6,447 bases of DNA from Oscillospiraceae bacterium. Its GTDB lineage: Bacteria > Bacillota > Clostridia > Oscillospirales > Oscillospiraceae. How positions within the stretch are numbered: position 1 is the first letter of the stretch; every line of letters begins with the position of its first letter. The position numbers and the translations under genes were made by a program. Location of the stretch: positions 1 to 6,447 of the forward strand of contig JAFRUW010000031.1 of assembly GCA_017438675.1 (NCBI GenBank), in the 5' to 3' direction. Shown here piece after piece: positions 4,681 to 6,447 of the stretch. A model generated the notes under the pieces. It saw only the letters and a list, made by a program, of their open reading frames with translations, did no database searches and was not told the DNA's origin.

Positions 4681-4712
4681 AAAAAACTCTGAGCGTCGCC
4701 GCTCAGAGTTTT
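4681..4712 (-). terminator. Intrinsic terminator after the elaA-like gene
   Basis: Minus strand: AAAACTCTGAGCG... more exactly a stem ACTCTGAGCG (4709-4700) with CGCTCAGAGT (4695-4686) around a GCGA loop, extended by A:T pairs, then TTTTT (4685-4681) and further T-rich sequence. It begins a few bases past the acetyltransferase stop. Confidence 0.92.
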
Positions 4713-4718
4713 GTTGTT

Positions 4719-5159
4719 CTATAATTCCATCCTCACATGTGGGATGTGCGGTATGCCTTCTTCGTAGAACACATCGGAGGTCTGGGTGAAGCCGCATTTT
4801 TCGTACAGCCCTTTGGCGTAGGTCTGGGCTTCCGCCACGATCTTTTCCGCGCCGAAAATCTCCCGGGCGGCATGTATCCCCGCCTTCACGATCTCGGTGC
4901 CGAGGCCGCGGCGTCTCTTTGCCGCCACCACCCGACCAATCATAATGTCCGGATGGTCCGAATCCCGGTCGGTGATCCTGAGATATGCCTCGATACCCTC
5001 AGCATCCTTTAAGAAGACGTGGAGTGCGGTTTTGTCTCTGCCGTCAAGGTCCTCAACGCCCACCTTCTGCTCCAGTGTAAATACTCTTTCCCGGAGCCGC
5101 GCTATATCGTACAGCTCATCCACGGTGAGTTCACTGAACTTCTTCACATACAGTTCCAT
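4719..5159 (-). CDS. ElaA-like GNAT family N-acetyltransferase
   Basis: This 146-residue protein is of the ElaA subgroup of GNAT acetyltransferases, which transfer acetyl from acetyl-CoA to an amine; the substrate of ElaA proteins is not established. Signs are the N-terminal LYDIARLRERVFTLEQKVGVEDLDGRD, corresponding to the ElaA R-x-x-VF-x-x-EQ...D-x-DG-x-D block at about residues 16-42; the acetyl-CoA loop RVVAAKRRRGLGTEIV (about 76-91), a version of the GNAT Q/RxxGxG/A signature; AQTYAKGLYEKCGF (about 111-124); and the ElaA-typical C-terminal EEGIPHIPHVRM. Length agrees with the family. Start ATG 5159-5157 has GAGGGGAGA six bases away. The gene overlaps the end of the upstream membrane-protein gene by 29 nt in another frame, implying translational coupling, and is closed by a strong terminator. 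Confidence 0.9.
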   Translation of the reverse strand: MELYVKKFSELTVDELYDIARLRERVFTLEQKVGVEDLDGRDKTALHVFLKDAEGIEAYLRITDRDSDHPDIMIGRVVAAKRRRGLGTEIVKAGIHAAREIFGAEKIVAEAQTYAKGLYEKCGFTQTSDVFYEEGIPHIPHVRMEL

Positions 5160-6366
5160 CAGCGTCTCCCCTCTGCCCGCCGTCGTCCGGCGGAACGGCT
5201 TGTCCCTCCCCCGGGGGCTGATCCTTGCCGCCGCTCTTTTTCTCCTTTTTCCTTATGGATTCAAGTCTGGGCAGCAAAGCCTCATGGTAAACAAAATCGA
5301 CTATCGCCGCGAAGGGTATCGCAAGAAGGATGCCCGCCATACCCAGGACGTTGCCGCCCACGATAATGGCGATAAGTATGAACAGGCCGGAAACGCCCAG
5401 TGAATTCCCGAAGAGCCTGGGCTTAATGATATACGCGTCGCAGGCCTGAAGGATAAGAGTAAAGATAAGGAACAAAAGCGCATACCAGGGTTTTATCATT
5501 AGGAGGATGAACCCGCCTATGACCGCGCCCACAAGGGGGCCGAAGGTGGGGACGAGATTTGTCATTGCGACCAGGAATGACACAAGCCCCGCGTAGGGCA
5601 TGCCCGCTATCGTCATAAATATCACATTCGCGATACCGACAATTATGGCGTCCAGAATATTGAAGGTGACGTACCGCACAAGAATTGTATCGCACCGCCT
5701 CAGGAAGTTCACGGTCGTGTCATATTTCTTTTCGGGTAATGTGAGGCTCATAAGCTTGAGGGCGCCGTTTTTGAGCCGGTTCTTGTTGGCCAGCAGATAC
5801 AGTGACAGAATGAATCCGATAGTAACATTGAAAATGCCCCTGCCTGCGGCAGCGGAGGTGCTGATTATGTTGTTCAGGTTCCCGGCGATGTACTGGATTA
5901 TCGTGTTCAGGGTGTTCTCCGAGGAACTGATTATGGACTGGATGTCAAAGGACGTATTCGCCGTGCTGACTCCCCATTCCTCCAAAAGCTTCTCAAAGGA
6001 TTCGGCATAACCCTCAAAGTTGTTTGCAAAGGTGGTTATACTGTCGATGAGCTGGGGGATGAGCGTCGCCAGAAGGAGGGACACCACGAGGAGCACCGTT
6101 ATGACCGCAAGGGCCACGGACAGCAACCATCTTATATTGTCCTTTTTTATCTTTTTAAAGATTATCCTCTCGTAAAACCTGGCCAGAGGATTCATCATGT
6201 AGGCAATTATGCCTCCCATGATGACCTGGGAGAAATAACCCAGGAACTTGCTCACACCGGCCTTTATAACGCCGAGGTTGGTAAGTCCCACATAAAGAAG
6301 CACCGCGATACAGGCAGCCACCGCATAAGGGTACCACGCTTTGCTCCGCAGTTTTTCACGTCTCAT
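5131..6366 (-). CDS. AI-2E (UPF0118) family membrane protein, putative transporter
   Basis: This 411-residue polytopic protein fits the AI-2E/UPF0118 family, which includes TqsA and many exporters or ion antiporters with little-defined substrates. Hydrophobic segments lie at about residues 12-30, 42-58, 80-104, 178-193, 238-254, 258-270, 276-291, 293-308 and 326-358. A soluble stretch rich in Ser/Asn/Ile (about 108-172) follows the third segment, as in this family. Family motifs are NLVPTFGPLVGAVIGG (270-285), IIKPRLFGNSLGVSGLFIL (313-331) and GGNVLGMAGILLAIPFAA (337-354). The C-terminal 45 residues form a charged, Gly/Pro-rich tail whose end overlaps the acetyltransferase start. Start ATG 6366-6364 has GGGAGG seven bases away, behind a good promoter. 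Substrate cannot be told, and a link to autoinducer-2 should not be assumed. Confidence 0.88.
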   Translation of the reverse strand: MRREKLRSKAWYPYAVAACIAVLLYVGLTNLGVIKAGVSKFLGYFSQVIMGGIIAYMMNPLARFYERIIFKKIKKDNIRWLLSVALAVITVLLVVSLLLATLIPQLIDSITTFANNFEGYAESFEKLLEEWGVSTANTSFDIQSIISSSENTLNTIIQYIAGNLNNIISTSAAAGRGIFNVTIGFILSLYLLANKNRLKNGALKLMSLTLPEKKYDTTVNFLRRCDTILVRYVTFNILDAIIVGIANVIFMTIAGMPYAGLVSFLVAMTNLVPTFGPLVGAVIGGFILLMIKPWYALLFLIFTLILQACDAYIIKPRLFGNSLGVSGLFILIAIIVGGNVLGMAGILLAIPFAAIVDFVYHEALLPRLESIRKKEKKSGGKDQPPGEGQAVPPDDGGQRGDADGTVCEEVQ

Positions 6367-6407
6367 AAAAAAGCCTCCCTGTCAGAGTGCGTTTATCTGT
6401 TGCCCCT

Positions 6408-6436
6408 ATTGTACCACAAAATACCGCGTATGACAA
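6408..6436 (-). promoter_or_regulatory. Sigma-A-type promoter for the AI-2E family gene and elaA-like gene
   Basis: Minus strand: TTGTCA (6436-6431), a 17-nt spacer, and TACAAT (6413-6408). One mismatch in each hexamer. The start would fall near 6401, about 35 nt before the ATG. Confidence 0.75.
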
Positions 6437-6447
6437 AATATATAAAA

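Noticed and set aside
4598..4789. Plus-strand 63-codon ORF
   Set aside because: It runs through the GC-rich repeat and the terminator and into the antisense of the acetyltransferase gene, with no ribosome site or recognisable sequence.

Overview
The window reads as a chromosomal segment of an anaerobic Bacillota species, most likely a moderately GC-rich Clostridia such as an Oscillospiraceae relative. This rests on strong AGGAGG-type ribosome sites, sigma-A-like promoters, an Isc-type cysteine desulfurase/scaffold pair of the clostridial short-NifU form, and low-GC intergenic DNA between GC-richer genes. The genus is inference. Every gene I can support lies on the minus strand, so transcription runs from right to left.

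Right to left there are three transcription units. (1) 6436-4681: a promoter, an AI-2E (UPF0118) family membrane protein, an overlapping ElaA-like GNAT acetyltransferase, and an intrinsic terminator. (2) 4546-2035: a promoter with an inverted repeat over its -35 box, a 27-codon leader ORF with five consecutive Cys codons, an O-acetylhomoserine sulfhydrylase (metY type), a cysteine synthase (cysK), and a terminator. (3) 1988 to the left edge: a promoter with an inverted repeat at the expected transcription start, iscS, iscU, a second leader ORF ending inside a terminator-like hairpin, and the first 31 codons of a second metY-type gene cut by the window edge.

The window is about sulfur. The metY-type enzymes would fix sulfide into homocysteine, CysK fixes sulfide into cysteine, and IscS draws sulfur from cysteine for Fe-S cluster assembly on IscU. 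The standout is a pair of homologous, unannotated leader peptides, one ahead of each metY paralogue. Both carry LRANFRFGRM at residues 9-18 although the DNA differs at seven positions, all synonymous. In the first, five Cys codons follow directly, and the leader RNA can fold so that the leader codons cover the metY ribosome site. This suggests cysteine-responsive attenuation, probably at the level of translation. In the second, the Cys run is replaced by a longer tail overlapping a compound palindrome and terminator, which suggests transcriptional control or a diverged/invaded copy.

No tRNA, rRNA, CRISPR, insertion sequence, T-box or SAM riboswitch was recognised.
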